Assembly: GCA_012064385.1 (NCBI GenBank)
Contig: QRDG01000621.1
Coordinates: 186,001-250,000 of the forward strand
From: Puccinellia tenuiflora
Lineage: Eukaryota > Streptophyta > Magnoliopsida > Poales > Poaceae
Direction: 5' to 3'
DNA: 64,000 nt
Positions 9,379 through 21,000 of the stretch are shown one piece after another (the stretch's first letter is position 1; every line of letters begins with the position of its first letter). The notes under the pieces are model-generated. The model worked only from the letters and a program-made list of their open reading frames with translations. It searched no databases and had not been told where the DNA came from. Both the position numbers and the translations under genes were made by a program.

Positions 9379-12029
9379 GCATCCCCAAGCTTAACTCCTG
9401 CTCGTCCTCGAGTAGGTAAGTGATAACAAATAATTTTTTAGGAGACATGCAACCAACATAATCTTGATCAAGATAGTAATGTAAAGCATAGGATGTGAAT
9501 GAAGAGATACAAAACAATTGTCTATAATTGATAGCAAGAAAGCAATGAATAAACAAATTGAATCATTCAAGCAAAACCTTTCATAAATAGTATGTTAAAG
9601 ACATGAGAACAATGTGATCAACATACTTGACTAATTCACAAGGATAATAATTCCATGACAAAAGTGTTTGAGAATCAACACAAAGGAATATGTAAGAATT
9701 GGCAAAAAGTTTCAACTTCCAACGGCTTATCTTATAGATAAAGTCAATATAAAGATTCATGTTTAATCTTGACAATGCAATATGCTCAACGATACCTAGG
9801 GTCAATACTAGATGTTTGCTTTTGTGGAGATAGAAGGAAAAGGGAAAACTGACTCAACATTAAAACTAAAAGAAAGGCCCTTCGCAGAGGGAAGCAGAGA
9901 TTAGTCATGTGCTAGAGCTTTTTGATTTTTTTAAAACAGAAGTAAAACAATTTTGAGGTATGCATGCTTTCGTCAACAACTTCACAACAGAGAAGCTATC
10001 AAGTCCCTCATAACAAGCAAGGTTTTTTAGACTTGTGAGAGCAGCTAGTTTTTAGAAGAGCGAGTACGTTCTTCTTTCTCCTTGGTTTCACCACTGTCCA
10101 ATGTTTGAGCTGATTTCTCAGATATGCATTGCGCGGAGGAGAATGGTGAGTTATATTTATATTTTGCTTAAGCTGCTCTCGGGTTGATTCAAGTGAAGAC
10201 GTAATCCATCGACACTGGGTGAAAGGGGGGAAATGACCTTGCTCGTCACAAGTTGTATCTAGCTCTCTACTGCTCCCTCATGAGCTTAAAAACAGAGGCA
10301 CAAAAAGAAGTATTTTGAATTTTTAAAGGTAGCACATGACAAATTTACTTGGAATGGCAAGAAATACCATGCATAGGTAGATATGGTGGACTCAGCTGGC
10401 AAGAAAGTTTGTCTTTGGGGATTGGATGCACGAGTGAACCATACACTCAGTACGAATTTTTAGGCTTAGCAAAAAGGGTGTTTGAAGTAAACATCTAATA
10501 ATAACCGGTAACAAAACAACATAAGACATTTACCAATCATAAGCATAAAAACTCTACACCGTCTCCCTTGTTGACCAAATAATTCTTTTGATGGAAAGAT
10601 TAGCTCTATGAATTAACAACTTCGAAAACCACACAATTTCAACCTTTCAACCATATTTCTTTACTAATCAATTCCACTCAAATAACCAGCAAGTTTAAGA
10701 ATTCAACTTAACATCTCAAAACAATTGAGAAGCATCAAGTATCCACACAATGATCTACAAGACTATGTAGGCTTTTCATTTTATTCTAATATCACACAAA
10801 CAGCAATTTGTCGCTTTGACAATTCAAGCAATTTTTCAACAACAACTCTCCAACAAGTATAAGTGAAGAACATGAGAGTTTAACATAACAACTAGCAGCT
10901 CTAAACAAGATAAAAGATAAAAGCGAGAGCTTACTAGCAAACAGACAGTACCTAAGAATACTCAACAAAATATAAGCGAAGCGCAGGAGTATTCAAACGA
11001 GAAAGCGGAGCATGTCTCTCTTCCACACAAAGAAAGCTAGGATCCAACAAATATATGACCAGAAAAAAGACAAACAAAACTGAAAGTAAAAAGACACTCC
11101 AAGCATAGCACATAATATGTAAAGTGATAAAAACGAAGTTCAACGAAGACGACCTTATGATAGTCGATGAAGATGAGGGGATGCCTTGGGCATCCCCAAG
11201 CTTTGACTCTTGATGGTTCTTGATATTTAAAGGGGGTGCCATGGGGGCATCCCCAAACTTGAGCTCTGATCCATCCTCAATTTCTTCATATTCCTCTCCT
11301 TTGGAACTTAAAAACTCCCTTCACACAAAACTTCTCATAATTTGATTAGAGGGTTAGTGCTCATAAATTAAAATGCACATGTGTTCAACTTAGGACAAAT
11401 TGCAAACAAACTTCATTTAGCATTAGCTACTGTTTACTAATCCTCAATGTGGTACTCTCCCTCAAGAGTTTCACATTGGACGATAGTAAAAGAGGCAAAT
11501 ACAAAATAAAGGCAGAATCTGTCAAAAACTGAACAATCTGTAAAGATTAAATTTTTTCGAGGCACTTCTGCAGATCAAATCAAAAAACTTAAAACTAATG
11601 AAAGATAGATAAAAGCATTAGTATTTCTGTAAAAAATTATCAGAAAAAGATAAGATTCTGGTGATTTTAGGAATTTCGTGCAACAGGCGCACAGAATCTG
11701 TTTTTGGATAGCAAAACAATACCTCGCACTTTCAATGCATTAGAGGCTAAACTTAGCACAAAAAACCAAAATAAATAGATACAATGAAGTTACTACAGAG
11801 GTAATAACTTCATGGCTCAAGAAAAGCAAAAATCAAACTGAAAATAAAAGATGGGTTGCCTCCCAACAAGCGCTTTTCTTTAACGCCTTTTAGCTAGGCG
11901 CAATGCCAAATATCAAGTTTTTTCGGAGGCCTTTGCAACATCAAGAGAATAGCTTGACCTTATGATTGATTCAAAAGGAATATTCTTTCTCTTTCTAGGG
12001 AAGTGTTCCATCCCTTTTTTAAGGAGGAA
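9379..12029 (-). mobile_element. Non-coding internal region of the Sabrina-like element
   Basis: AT-rich, with no frame resembling pol. The minus strand has AAAGCGCTTGTTGGGAGGCAAC just downstream of the protease remnant, a block I recall as frequent in Triticeae Athila-type elements. Next to the 3' LTR it has CTCGAGGACGAGCAGGAG followed by TTAAGCTTGGGGATGC, the likely polypurine tract. Two further short GGGGATGCC motifs lie around 11180 and 11245. Short frames at 9347-9805 and 10952-11242 look like chance. Confidence 0.75.
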
Positions 12030-13869
12030 CTAAAACCTTATATTTCCCTCTTTCATATCAATAATAGCACCAATGGTTCTCAAAAACGGTCTTCCCAAAA
12101 TAATAGGACAAGAAGCATTGCACTCAATATCCATAACAATAAAATCAACGGGAACATAATTATCATTAACAACAATAAGGACATCATAAACTCTACCCAA
12201 AGGTTTCTTTTTAGAAGAATCAGCAAGATGAACATTTAATTAGCATTCTTCCAAAGGATTTAAATCAAGCATATTATAGAAACTTTTAGACATAACAGAA
12301 ACATTTGCACCAAGATCACACAAGGCATTGCAATCAAAGTAATTTATTTTCATCTTAATAGTGGGTTCCCATCCATCTTCTAATTTTCTAGGAATAGAAG
12401 TTTCTAGCTTAAGCTTTTCCTCCCTAGCCTTGATAAGAGCATCGGTAATGTGTTTTGTGAAAGCAATATTTAATTTACTAGCATCCGGTGACTTAGCAAG
12501 TTTTTGTAGGAACTTTATGACTTCAGTAAGATTGCAATTATCAAAATCAATTTCATCATCTTTAAATAGGCTAGGAGGATCCTCATTATTAGTTTGGATA
12601 GTATAAACTTTAACACTTTTCCTATTCATTTCAGCAATTCTAACTTCTTCTGCCTCTCTAGCCCACCTAGCGTGCAAACGAGCTAACATCCTTTCATTAT
12701 CATTAATTTGAATAGAAATAGAATTTAAAGATTCAGTAGGCTTGTCTTGAAGAGGAGTGGTTCTAATTTTTAAAATTTCAACATCATGAGCAAGTTCTTC
12801 CACTTTAGAGACAAGACTATCAAGTTTTTCAAGTTTTCCTTCAACAATTTTGTTGAAAGCTTTTTGCGAAGTGATAAATTCTTTTAAAATATTCTCAAGA
12901 TCAGAGGACACATTCTTATTAGGATTATAAGAATTACCATAGGAATTACCGTATGAGTTGCCATTATTGGGAGGATAAGGCTTATAGTTGTTACTACCAA
13001 AATTATTTCGATAAGCATTATTGTTGAAGTTGTTTCTATTAAGAAAATTAACATCAACTTGATCCTTTTCTTGGGCAATTAATGAAGCAATAGGAACATT
13101 ATTAGGATCAATAGTGGACTGATTGGTAGCAAGCATAGACATAATCATATCAACCTTATCACTCAAGGAGGAAATTTCCTCGACAGAATTTACCTTCTTA
13201 CCACTTGGAGCCCTTTCGGTGTGCCATTGTGAATAATTTGTCATCATCTCATCCAAGAGTTTAGTTTCTGCACCTAATGTGGTGGACATGAAGGTGCCTC
13301 CCGTGGCCGAGCCGAAAAAGGTTCCTTGAAGAAAAATTCAAACCTGCATAAAAAGTTTGAATAACCATCCACATAGTTAATCCATGCGTGGGACAATTCT
13401 TAACCACAGATTTCATTCTCTCCCAAGATTGAGCAACATGTTCATTATCAAATTGTCTAAAGTTCATAATGTTACTCCTTAGTTGTATGATTTTAGCAGG
13501 TGGATAATATTTTCCAATAAAAGCACCTTTGCATTTAATCCAAGAATCAATGCTATTTTTAGGCAAAGACAATAACCATTCTTTTGCTCTCCCTCTCAAA
13601 GAGAAAGGGAAAAGTTTCAGTTTTATGATGTCACTTTCTACCTCTTTATACTTTTTCATATCACAAAACTCAACAAAGGTATTTAAATGAGAGGCGGAAT
13701 CATCAGTACTAGCACCAGAAAATTGCTCTTTCATAACAAGATTCAGCAAGGCAGGTTTAATTTCATAAGATTCCGCTTTAGTAGCGGGTGGAGCAATTGG
13801 AGAGCATATGAAATCATTATTATTAGTGCTAGTAAAGTCACACAGCTTAGTGTTTTCAGTAGAAGACAT
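12030..13869 (-). pseudogene. gag-pro: Athila-type gag-protease gene, broken
   Basis: Starts at the ATG at 13869 (MSSTENTKLCDF). Residues about 30-180 are a gag domain (FSGASTDDSASHLNTF, then GRAKEWLLSLP and YYPPAKIIQLRSNI). The frame is lost around 13300-13330 and resumes at 13289 with MSTTLGAETKLLDEM. It then has an Asn/Tyr-rich repeat (NSYGNSYGNSYN), a coiled-coil-like stretch, and an aspartic protease that begins CDLGANVSVMSKSF. A TAA at 12240-12242 follows LEEC; beyond it the same frame still encodes GRVYDVLIVVN and the protease block CPIILGRPFLRTIGAIIDM, up to the TAG at 12030. The catalytic D-[TS]-G is D-L-G here. At least one frameshift and one nonsense codon make it non-functional. 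Confidence 0.85.
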
Positions 13870-14033
13870 AATGATAAGATAAAATAACAAGACAGAATTA
13901 AAGACTACACTAATTTTTTTGGGTTTTAAAATTTTGAAACAGGAAAATAAACTAAACGAGAAATAAAGCAAGCAAGACAAAAACAAAGTAAAGAGATTGA
14001 GAGTGTGAGACTCCCCTTGCTACAGCTCCAAAG

Positions 14034-14051
14034 TCCCCGGCAACGGCGCCA
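14034..14051 (-). other. Primer-binding site of the Sabrina-like element (tRNA-Asp type)
   Basis: Minus strand TGGCGCCGTTGCCGGGGA, the sequence usually described as complementary to the 3' end of plant tRNA-Asp and typical of Athila-like elements. It lies 10 bases inside the LTR end at 14062, separated by AGCAGTTTTT. Confidence 0.85.
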
Positions 14052-14061
14052 AAAAACTGCT

Positions 14062-14483
14062 TGATAATGGATATTGACAAGCACTGGCAAAGTTGGCAGG
14101 TACAACTCTTCTTATGTAGCTTTAGTGCGATCCCCGGCAACGGCGCCAGAAAACTGCTTGATGTCGTAGTTGATGATGTTGGGTTGCGCTCCAAGCGAAG
14201 GCGTGGATGTAGCAAGTAGCAGTTTTCCCTCATTAATGAACCGAGGTTTATCGAACCAGTAGGACTTTGAAATCAACAACGAGGTGAATTTTGAAGATCT
14301 CTGGTGCTTAACCTTTAACAGACGTGGACCTGCACACACTCAACCAGATACTTTGCCCCCAACGGCGGAAAGGTTGTCAATCTTACCGGTCTCACAGAAA
14401 ACAAAGCGGTTAATTTTATGGTGAAATAGATGAAATAATGAAAAGTGACCAGAGGAGTAATAATGATTAAACGAATGTAAATG
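14062..14483 (-). repeat. 5' LTR of the Sabrina-like element, inner 422 bp
   Basis: The inner (3') end of the 5' LTR on the minus strand, interrupted by the Gypsy insertion at 14484. It ends CCATTATCA at 14062. An extra primer-binding-site-like copy, TGGCGCCGTTGCCGGGGA, lies inside it at 14133-14150, preceded by ATCAAGCAGTTTTC, the same arrangement as at the real LTR end 97 bp away. Confidence 0.9.
14479..14483. repeat. Target duplication AAATG, left copy
   Basis: AAATG here and at 27561-27565 flank the element 14484-27560 exactly and are present once (as AAATGAGG) at the corresponding site of the partner LTR near 8100. Confidence 0.93.
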
Positions 14484-15545
14484 TGTCGGCACAGTGGAAA
14501 CCAGGGTACCACGGGCCGGCCTGCCAGGGCCCACGAGATTCTTCGGCTGATTTTCGCTAAGGGCCAGGCTGTCCAAGCCTGGCGAGCCTCGCGAAGGGTT
14601 TTCCCTCGCGAGGGATCTTTCCTCCTCGCCAAGGGATTTTTCCCTCGGCGAGGGACCGCTCCTCGACAAGGCGTCTCCGACGCCACCCGCAATTCTGCTA
14701 AGGACCAAGCCGAAGGGCTCGGCGAGGCTTTTTGCCTCGCGAGGCTCCTTCCTCGCGAAGCCATCTCTGCCTCCGCGGCAGAGCGCACATGGGCTCTGCG
14801 CCATGTGCAGAGTGACGTGCGTGCCTATGTGTGATGACGACGATGCCGCAGTTGCTGTTTCTATGTATAAAGCAGTCAACAAAGCGGAGCCAAGCAAAGC
14901 GGACAACGAGTATTGCCTCTTTGGTGATAAGGGAACCGTCTGCAGCTACACTCCAAGGGCGACGTCACCGTGGGTCACATCCCACCTCAGCAAGCGCCAG
15001 CCCACCGTCCGGCTGGTCGGTGGCCTTTTTCAGCTTTGGTGACGCCGCTCCCCTGCCGTGGACCGCGTCCACGAGCTTTACCTTTATGGTGGACTCCACC
15101 TTTATCGTGCACCCTGCTCCTTCCTTCGTCGCCATGTGGTAGCCCTTCCCGCCCAAATGTTTGGGCGGAAGAGGTCCAGGACGCCTATAAAAGGAGAGGG
15201 GGCACGCCCAAGCAAAGGGTTCTTCTTTGGGTTCGCATTCTGGTTCATCCTTGGCAACTCTGAGATCTAGGGTTAGCTACTGTTAGCCACCTCGAGCTCG
15301 GCAAGCTCTCCTTGTACTGTAAACCTCTCCAAGCAGTGCAATACACCGTAGCAGGACGTAGGGGTTTTACCTCCCAAAGAGGGCCCTGAACCTGGGTAAG
15401 ATCCTGTGTCTATCTCTGCAGTGTCGTCCGCAGCGAGTCCGACGAGCACCGTCGCCGGAGCACGTTGAGGATTGTTTGACTCCGTGTTCAGCCCCTTACA
15501 CGATACCTTGGAGACACCCCCAGTTCCTAGGAACAATCTCCGACA
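14484..15545 (+). repeat. 5' LTR of the nested Gypsy element (1062 bp)
   Basis: Starts TGTCGGCACAGTGGAAAC and ends CAATCTCCGACA. A TATAAAA box lies at 15186-15192, about 360 bp before the LTR end. Same length as the 3' LTR with no gaps. The first 300 bases contain many copies of TCGCGAGG-like palindromic motifs (for example CCTCGCGAAGG and CCTCGCGAGGG). Confidence 0.95.
15186..15192 (+). promoter_or_regulatory. TATA box of the 5' LTR promoter
   Basis: CCTATAAAAGGAGAGGGGGC, a good plant TATA box in the second half of the LTR, expected to drive the genomic RNA. The same sequence is at 27201-27207 in the 3' LTR. Confidence 0.75.
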
Positions 15546-15547
15546 TT

Positions 15548-15566
15548 TGGCGCGCCAGGTAGGGGG
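15548..15566 (+). other. Primer-binding site-like sequence
   Basis: TGGCGCGCCAGGTAGGGGG, two bases after the LTR end. Position and TGG start fit a primer-binding site; the tRNA is not assigned. Confidence 0.7.
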
Positions 15567-15596
15567 CTGAGGCGCGTCTTCATCCTCGACACAGCT

Positions 15597-18017
15597 ATGG
15601 CCGGCTCTCGTGCCGAACGTCTCGCTCCTGCAGGCCGCCGCTCCTGCAGGCCGCGTGGGAACTCTGCTCCGGAGCGCCACGTCGACCCCGAGCCCCGCGT
15701 CGAGCACCCGGAGGACGACGACCACCACGACCACGCTGAGGACGACTTCGACGAAGAGGAGGCCTCCTCTCTGCACCCGTCATGGGACCGTGATGCCTCC
15801 TCGCTGGGCCGCCCTGCGCCCAGCCCGGCAACTGCGCTCCTCATGGCGCAGGAGCTGCTGCAGTACCGTCCTACGCCGGAGGCCCAGGAGGCCTGGCTCA
15901 ACCGCCTCTCGGAGCTCGTCGGCGCCGCTCGCGTCGCTGCTCCTGCTCCGTCCCGTTCGCTGGTTCCTTCGGGCCGCGTGGGGGACGTGGCGCACGGCGC
16001 CCCTCCCGCGCCTCCGGTCCATCCTGCACCTGCTCCAGCTCCACCGGTCGCATCGCAACCTGCTCCAGCGGGGGCTCCTCCTCGCGACAACCGCGCTGCA
16101 TCGCACGCGTCGTCGCCGCACGACTGCCAAATTGTGCAGCGAGCCCCCGAGGACGCACGCGTGAGCATCGAGCGCCAGCAGGACAAACACAACCGCGCCG
16201 TCCAGGACGTCGCCACCGCCGGGTGCCACCTTCGCGCCACCCTCGCCAGCGGTCCGGTCACCTACGGCACGACGGTTGCGTTCACTCGCACCCTCCGTCG
16301 CGTCGTCTGGCCTGTCAAGTTCAGGCCGTACCTGCCTCCGCGCTACGACGGCAAGAACAACCCCTTGGAGTTCCTGCAGCTCTACACTCTGGCCATCCAG
16401 GCCGCCGGGGGTGACGACAAGGTCATGGCGAACTGGTTCCCCATGGCCCTGAAGGACTCCGCGTCCTCATGGCTCACCAACCTCCCCGCCGAGTCCATCA
16501 ACACTTGGGAGGAGCTCTGTCGGTGCTTCGTTGCCAACTTCAAGGGCACGTACGAGCGCGGCCTCACGTACAACGACCTCCGCGCCGTGCGTCAGAAGCC
16601 TGGCGAGACCCTCCGCAAGTACATCCAGCGCTTCAGCCAGGTGCGGAACAAGATCCCCAACGCCACCGACGCGCAGGTCATTTCGGCTTTCCAGGATGGA
16701 GTGACAGACGTGCGGATGCTCGAGAAGCTTGGCATCCACGACAACAACACCACCGTCGTCAAGCTCTTCGACTTGGCGGACAAGTGCGCTAAGGCTAAAG
16801 AGGGCCGCTTGTTCGTCAAGAACGAGCCAGGGGATCCTGCCGAGGAGTCCAAAAAGAAGAAGAAATCCACTGAGAAGCGCAAGACCACTGCGGTCCTCGC
16901 GGCTGAACCCGACGCCAAGCAGCCTCGCCAAGCTGCCACTTCAGCCGCGGGGCCTGAGAAGAAAGACGGTCGCCCCTTCTGCGTCTACCACAACAGGCAT
17001 TCTCATGCCACCGAGGACTGCTACGACCTCAAGAGGCTCATCGAGGCTCGCGAGGCTCGCGAAGCGCGCGAGCGGGAGCAAGGCCGCGGTGGCCGCGGCG
17101 GCGGCCGCAGCGGCCGCGGGGGGCGACGCTGGAACAACAACTACGACAACAACTACCAGCAGAACCCCCAGGCCAATGTTGTCGAGCCCGCGAACGACAA
17201 CCTACCAGCTGAGGCTGATGAGGGCTACCAGGTGCCTCGCGGCGTCGCCTGCATCCTCGGCGGGGCTCAGGCCCCTCGCTCCAACCGCTACTTCAAGCAA
17301 TTCGCTCGCAAGCTCGCAGCAGCCCTTCCCGGGGTCGAGGCCTCTAGGCCCCTCAAGTGGTCTGAGCACCCCATCACCTTCGACTCCACCGACCACCCCA
17401 GGTCCACCTCAATTGTGGGCACCATCCCGCTGGTCTGCACCCCCACCATCAACAACATCGCCGTCTCCAAGACGCTCATTGATGGGGGCGCCGGCCTCAA
17501 CGTCATCTCCGTCGAGACATTCGAGAAGCTGCAGGTGCCCTGCGAGCGGCTCATGCCCACCAGTCCCTTCTCGGGGGTGACGGAGGGCCTCACGACTCCT
17601 CTGGGGCAAGTAAGGCTTGCGGTCACTTTCGTCACCCAGACCAACTACCGCACCGAGCTAATCGACTTCGACGTCGCGCACATCGGCCTGCCCGACAACG
17701 CCATCCTCGGCTACCCCGCCCTCGCCAAGTTCATGGCGGTGACCCACCACGCCTACAACCTCGTCAAGCTCCCTGGATCCAGTGGCACCATCGTCATCTG
17801 CGGCGTAGTCTCTGACGCCGTGTATGCTGCGCAAGCGGCCTACAAGGCTGCCGCGGTGGCGTCCCCCGCCGACGGGGACGAGGAACCCCTCCCGAGGCCC
17901 CCCGCGAAGAAGAAGCAGCTGTTCTCTCAGGAGAAGGCCACGACAAAGCAAGTGTCTCTGGAGACAAGCGGCTCGAGGGCTAGCGTCACCATCGGCGCCA
18001 ACCTGCCTCCCAAATAG
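15597..18017 (+). CDS. gag-pro: Gypsy gag-protease polyprotein
   Basis: An 806-codon frame starting at the first ATG after the primer-binding site (MAGSRAERLAPAGRR). The N-terminal 210 residues are Pro/Ala/Arg-rich and probably disordered. The gag domain lies at about 235-400 (FRPYLPPRYDGKNNPLEFLQ, ASSWLTNLPAESINTWEELC, RAVRQKPGETLRKYIQRF). A Lys-rich stretch follows, then a CCHC-like knuckle (CVYHNRHSHATEDCYDL, about 462-478) and an Arg/Gly-rich segment. The aspartic protease is at about 610-730, with TLIDGGAGLNVIS at its active site (D-G-G where D-[TS]-G is usual) and AILGYPALAKFMAV as the second block. It ends at a UAG (18015-18017), after which the same frame runs into RT. No lesion is seen. 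Confidence 0.92.
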   Translation: MAGSRAERLAPAGRRSCRPRGNSAPERHVDPEPRVEHPEDDDHHDHAEDDFDEEEASSLHPSWDRDASSLGRPAPSPATALLMAQELLQYRPTPEAQEAWLNRLSELVGAARVAAPAPSRSLVPSGRVGDVAHGAPPAPPVHPAPAPAPPVASQPAPAGAPPRDNRAASHASSPHDCQIVQRAPEDARVSIERQQDKHNRAVQDVATAGCHLRATLASGPVTYGTTVAFTRTLRRVVWPVKFRPYLPPRYDGKNNPLEFLQLYTLAIQAAGGDDKVMANWFPMALKDSASSWLTNLPAESINTWEELCRCFVANFKGTYERGLTYNDLRAVRQKPGETLRKYIQRFSQVRNKIPNATDAQVISAFQDGVTDVRMLEKLGIHDNNTTVVKLFDLADKCAKAKEGRLFVKNEPGDPAEESKKKKKSTEKRKTTAVLAAEPDAKQPRQAATSAAGPEKKDGRPFCVYHNRHSHATEDCYDLKRLIEAREAREAREREQGRGGRGGGRSGRGGRRWNNNYDNNYQQNPQANVVEPANDNLPAEADEGYQVPRGVACILGGAQAPRSNRYFKQFARKLAAALPGVEASRPLKWSEHPITFDSTDHPRSTSIVGTIPLVCTPTINNIAVSKTLIDGGAGLNVISVETFEKLQVPCERLMPTSPFSGVTEGLTTPLGQVRLAVTFVTQTNYRTELIDFDVAHIGLPDNAILGYPALAKFMAVTHHAYNLVKLPGSSGTIVICGVVSDAVYAAQAAYKAAAVASPADGDEEPLPRPPAKKKQLFSQEKATTKQVSLETSGSRASVTIGANLPPK

Positions 18018-18023
18018 GAAAGC
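18009..18023 (+). promoter_or_regulatory. In-frame UAG between protease and RT (candidate readthrough stop)
   Basis: Context AAATAGGAAAGCG, identical over 13 bases to the stop at 387-389 of the other Gypsy element. The codons on either side are homologous (PPK-stop-ESALVAFLR here, DSK-stop-ESELIHFLR there). Confidence 0.5.
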
Positions 18024-21000
18024 GCGCTCGTCGCCTTCCTCAGGGCAAACTCTGACATGTTCGCTTGGACACCGTCAGATATGTCCGGAGTACCGAGGGA
18101 GGTGATCGAGCACCACTTAGCCGTGTGTCCAAACGCACGCCCCGTGAAGCAAAAGGCGCGGCGCCACTTGCCAGAGAAACAAGACTTCATCGTCAAGGAA
18201 GTAGAGAAGCTGAAGAAGGCCAGCATCATCAAGGAAGTGGTCCATCCCACTTGGCTCGCCAACGGTGTGGTCGTCCCCAAGCACACCGGAGGAAGCCGCC
18301 TCTGCATCGACTTCACCGACCTCAACAAGGCCTGCCCCAAGGACCCCTATCCCCTCCCGAGGATTGACCAGATCGTGGACTCCACCGCCGGCTGCGCACT
18401 CCTCTGTTTTCTGGATGCCTTCTCTGGTTACCACCAGATCAAGATGGCAAAGGAGGACGAGGAGAAGACAGCGTTTCTCACCCCTTGTGGTGTGTTTTGC
18501 TACGTCTGCATGCCCTTCGGCTTGAAGAACGCCGGCGCCACTTTCCAGCGCCTCATGAGGATCGCCTTGGGGGCTCAAATGGGGAGGAATGCAGAGGCCT
18601 ACGTCGATGACATCGTCGTCAAGACCCGCGAGAAGGACACGCTCATCCAGGACCTCGAGGAGACTTTTGCCAACCTGCGCAAGGTCAACATCAAGCTGAA
18701 CCCCGCCAAGTGCGTCTTCGGGGTCCCTTCAGGCAAGCTCCTCGGGTTCCTGGTATCTCACCGCGGCATCGAGGCCAACCCCGACAAGATCAAGGCCATA
18801 GAGCAGATGCAACCTCCCCGTCGCCTCAAGGACATGCAACGCTTGGCGGGATGTATGGCTAGTCTTGGCCGTTTCATCTCCAAATTCGGCGAGAGGGTGC
18901 TGCCATTTTTCAAGATCATGAAGAGGTCCGGTCCCTTCAAGTGGACCCCTGAAGCAGCAAAGGCCTTTGAGGACCTGAAGAGATATCTGGCGAGCCCACC
19001 CATCATGGTTGCCCCACGCCCTCGCGAGCCTCTGAAGCTGTACCTTGTAGCCACTCCTCAAACGGCAAGCGCGGTCTTGGTGGCTGAAAGGGAAGAGCCA
19101 GTCCTCGACAAGCAGAACTCCGCCTCACCAAGCCCAGAACCCCCCGACAAGGAAGCAGCCTCGACAAGCCTCCAGCCCCAAGAAAACCTCACCAAGGACT
19201 CCACCGAGCCTGGAGAGGAGCCAGCCGCCGCCACACCAACGACTACCCTCGTCGAGCATCCCGTGTACTTCGTCAGCACAGTGCTGCGGGACGCTCGCGA
19301 GCGCTACCCCATGCAGCAAAAGCTCCTCTTCTCGCTCCTCATCGCCTCCAGGAAGCTGCGCCACTACTTCCAGGGTCACCCCATCAAAGTGGTCACCTCC
19401 TACCCCCTGGAGCAGGTCCTGCGCAACCCGAACGCAACAGATCGTGTCGCAGGCTGGGGCATCGAGCTGCAACCTTTCGAGCTGGAGTTTGACACAACAA
19501 GAGTCATCAAGGGCAGGGCGCTGGATGATTTTATGGCCGAGTGGACGGACACGCGTGAAGAAGAAGAGCCTCCAGAGGAGGAAGCTACAGCCTCAGGTGG
19601 GACGAAACCAGGCCCTTGGACCATGCACTTCGACGGCGCCTTCGCGGCCAGGAGTGCGGGGGCTGGTGCCGTCCTCACCTCACCAACAGGCGACAAGCTT
19701 TACTACGCCGTCCAGCTATGCTTCAAGGACAACGACAAGGTCTCCAACAACATCGCCGAATATGAAGGCCTACTTGCCGGGCTCAGAGCCGCCATCGCCC
19801 TCGGCATCAAGCACATCCTCATCAAGGGCGACTCCCAGCTCCTCGTCAACTTCTCCAACAAAAGCTACACGCCTAAGGACACCTACATGGTGGCCTACCT
19901 TGAAGAGGTACGCAAGCTGGAGAAGCACTTCAGGGGCATGGAGCTCAAGCACATCCCGCGAGCAGAAAATCAAGAAGCAGATGACCTCGCCAGGCGAGCA
20001 GCAAGAAGGGAAGCCCAGAAGCCTGGAGTTTTCGAGGAGAGGCTCACCAAGGCCTCCGTCAAGCAGCCAGTGGCCGATACCAGCGTCGACGAGGAGCTCC
20101 CACCAGCCCCATCAAGCGGAGCACCAAACTGTGGGTTGCCCTCAGGCGACCGCCTGCTACTGACTCTGGTACGCCAAGACACTAGCTGGATCGACGAGAT
20201 CAAAAGCTACCTACAAGACCGAGCCCTTCCCGAAGACGACGCAGAGGCCGAGAGAATTGCTCGCCAGGCCAAGTCTTACTGCCTCCACGACGGAGACCTG
20301 TACCGTAAGCGCCCCAATGGGGTTGCGTTGCGGTGTGTCCCTACCGAGGAAGGCCGCCAGCTCATCAACGACATCCACAGCGGCGAGTGCGGCCACCATT
20401 CTTCCTCGCGCACCCTTATAGGCAAGGTCTTCCGGAGTGGCTTCTACTGGCCTTCAGTGCTTCAAGATGCAGCCGCCATCGTCCAATCCTGCGACGCCTG
20501 CCAATTCCACGCCAAGCAAATTCACCAGCCCGCGCAAGGACTCCAGACCATCCCGCTCTCCTGGCCGTTCGCGGTCTGGGGGCTGGATCTGCTGGGGCCC
20601 TTCCCGCGAGCGCTCGGGGGCTATCGCTACCTCTACGTCGCCATCGACAAATTCACCAAGTGGCCTGAGGTGGAACCCGTGCGCACCATTCCGGCGAAAT
20701 CGGCGGTGAAGTTCATCAGGAGCCTGGTCTGCCGCTTCGGTGTGCCCAACCGCATCATCACCGACAACGGCTCACAATTCATCAGCGGCGCCTTCAAGTC
20801 CTACTGCGGCAGCCTCGGCGCCCAAATCTGCTACGCCTCAGTGGCGCACCCACGAAGCAACGGGCAGGCCGAGCGGGCCAACGCCGAGGTGCTCAAGGGC
20901 CTCAAGACGAGAAGCTTCAACCGCCTCAAGGCCAGCGGCAAGCACTGGATCGACGAGCTCCCCTCGGTGCTCTGGTCCATCCGCACCACGCCAACAAAGC

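Noticed and set aside
14315..14906. Frames across the left LTR border at 14.3-14.9 kb, repeated at 26.4-26.9 kb
   Set aside because: They span the junction of two unrelated LTRs or lie within the repeated LTR; the repeated parts are LTR sequence, not a duplicated gene.
16467..19472. Many minus-strand frames opposite gag and pol of the nested element
   Set aside because: GC-rich coding DNA lacks stops on the other strand. The plus strand has all the RT, RNase H and integrase motifs.
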